This document shows positions 14,443 to 14,597 of a stretch of DNA of 14,597 nt, piece by piece (positions within the stretch are counted from its first letter, which is position 1; every line of letters starts with the position of its first letter). Source of the stretch: J061 sp003695725 [NCBI: Candidatus Schekmanbacteria bacterium] (GTDB lineage: Bacteria > Schekmanbacteria > GWA2-38-11); NCBI GenBank assembly GCA_003695725.1, contig RFHX01000042.1, positions 1 to 14,597 of the forward strand. Reading direction: 5' to 3'. The notes under the pieces were generated by a model, which ran no database searches, was not told the DNA's origin, and saw only the letters and a program-made list of their open reading frames with translations. Position numbers and translations under genes: made by a program.

Positions 14443-14473
14443 TTTATAAGCCACTATGTATAACTTATGTCAA
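14443..14473 (-). promoter_or_regulatory. Candidate sigma-70 promoter for the TPR lipoprotein-YqaA unit
   Basis: The minus strand has an exact TTGACA (14473-14468) and, 19 bp on, TATAAA (14448-14443, 5 of 6 to TATAAT). The spacing is 2 bp longer than ideal. The predicted start is about 45 bp upstream of the ATG. The remaining AT-rich sequence to the window end shows no other gene. Confidence 0.55.
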
Positions 14474-14597
14474 GAAATTTATACTCTTCGAAAAAAAAAT
14501 CAATGTCGAGAATAACAATAAAAATGAATAAAGTTCGTTTACACACTTGCAAATTTATTTTATTTAAAAAGTGAATTGTTTTTTAAAACTTATAAAC

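Overview
This AT-rich window most likely comes from a Gram-negative, menaquinone-using bacterium. It carries kdsA (Kdo, hence LPS), a UbiE/MenG methyltransferase next to an MqnP-type prenyltransferase, an outer-surface PEP-CTERM protein, a lipoprotein and a sigma-54-type promoter. Low GC, an Aquifex-like metal-dependent KdsA and a single-chain 'acon_putative' type aconitase suggest a deep-branching or candidate phylum rather than a well-studied proteobacterium. The phylum cannot be fixed from this sequence alone.

Layout. (1) 1-2033, minus strand: a glycosyltransferase family 4 gene cut off by the window edge, preceded by a B12-binding radical SAM protein. This looks like the end of an exopolysaccharide or envelope-modification locus. 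(2) 2176-8522, plus strand: a tightly packed run valS-nadC-kdsA-acpS-menG-mqnP. Gaps are at most about 50 bp and there is one 1-bp overlap. It combines translation, NAD synthesis, Kdo synthesis, ACP activation and menaquinone assembly. (3) 8715-10643, plus strand: aconitase with its own strong ribosome binding site and a clear intrinsic terminator. (4) 10779-11498, minus strand: a PEP-CTERM exosortase substrate with its own minus-strand terminator. (5) 11499-11913: a 415-bp divergent intergenic region with a textbook sigma-54 -24/-12 promoter firing into the PEP-CTERM gene. About 140 and 205 bp upstream of the predicted start lie two copies of a spaced palindrome that look like enhancer sites. 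(6) 11914-12555, plus strand: an iron-sulfur flavoprotein-like reductase. It converges, with a 7-bp gap, on (7) 12563-14391, minus strand: a TPR lipoprotein gene followed by a YqaA/DedA-family membrane protein.

The housekeeping genes are ordinary in themselves. The most interesting part is the control region of the PEP-CTERM gene: a near-perfect sigma-54 promoter plus paired palindromes, which could be used to find the rest of an exosortase-linked surface-protein regulon in this genome. No RNA genes, CRISPR arrays, insertion sequences or prophage genes were seen.
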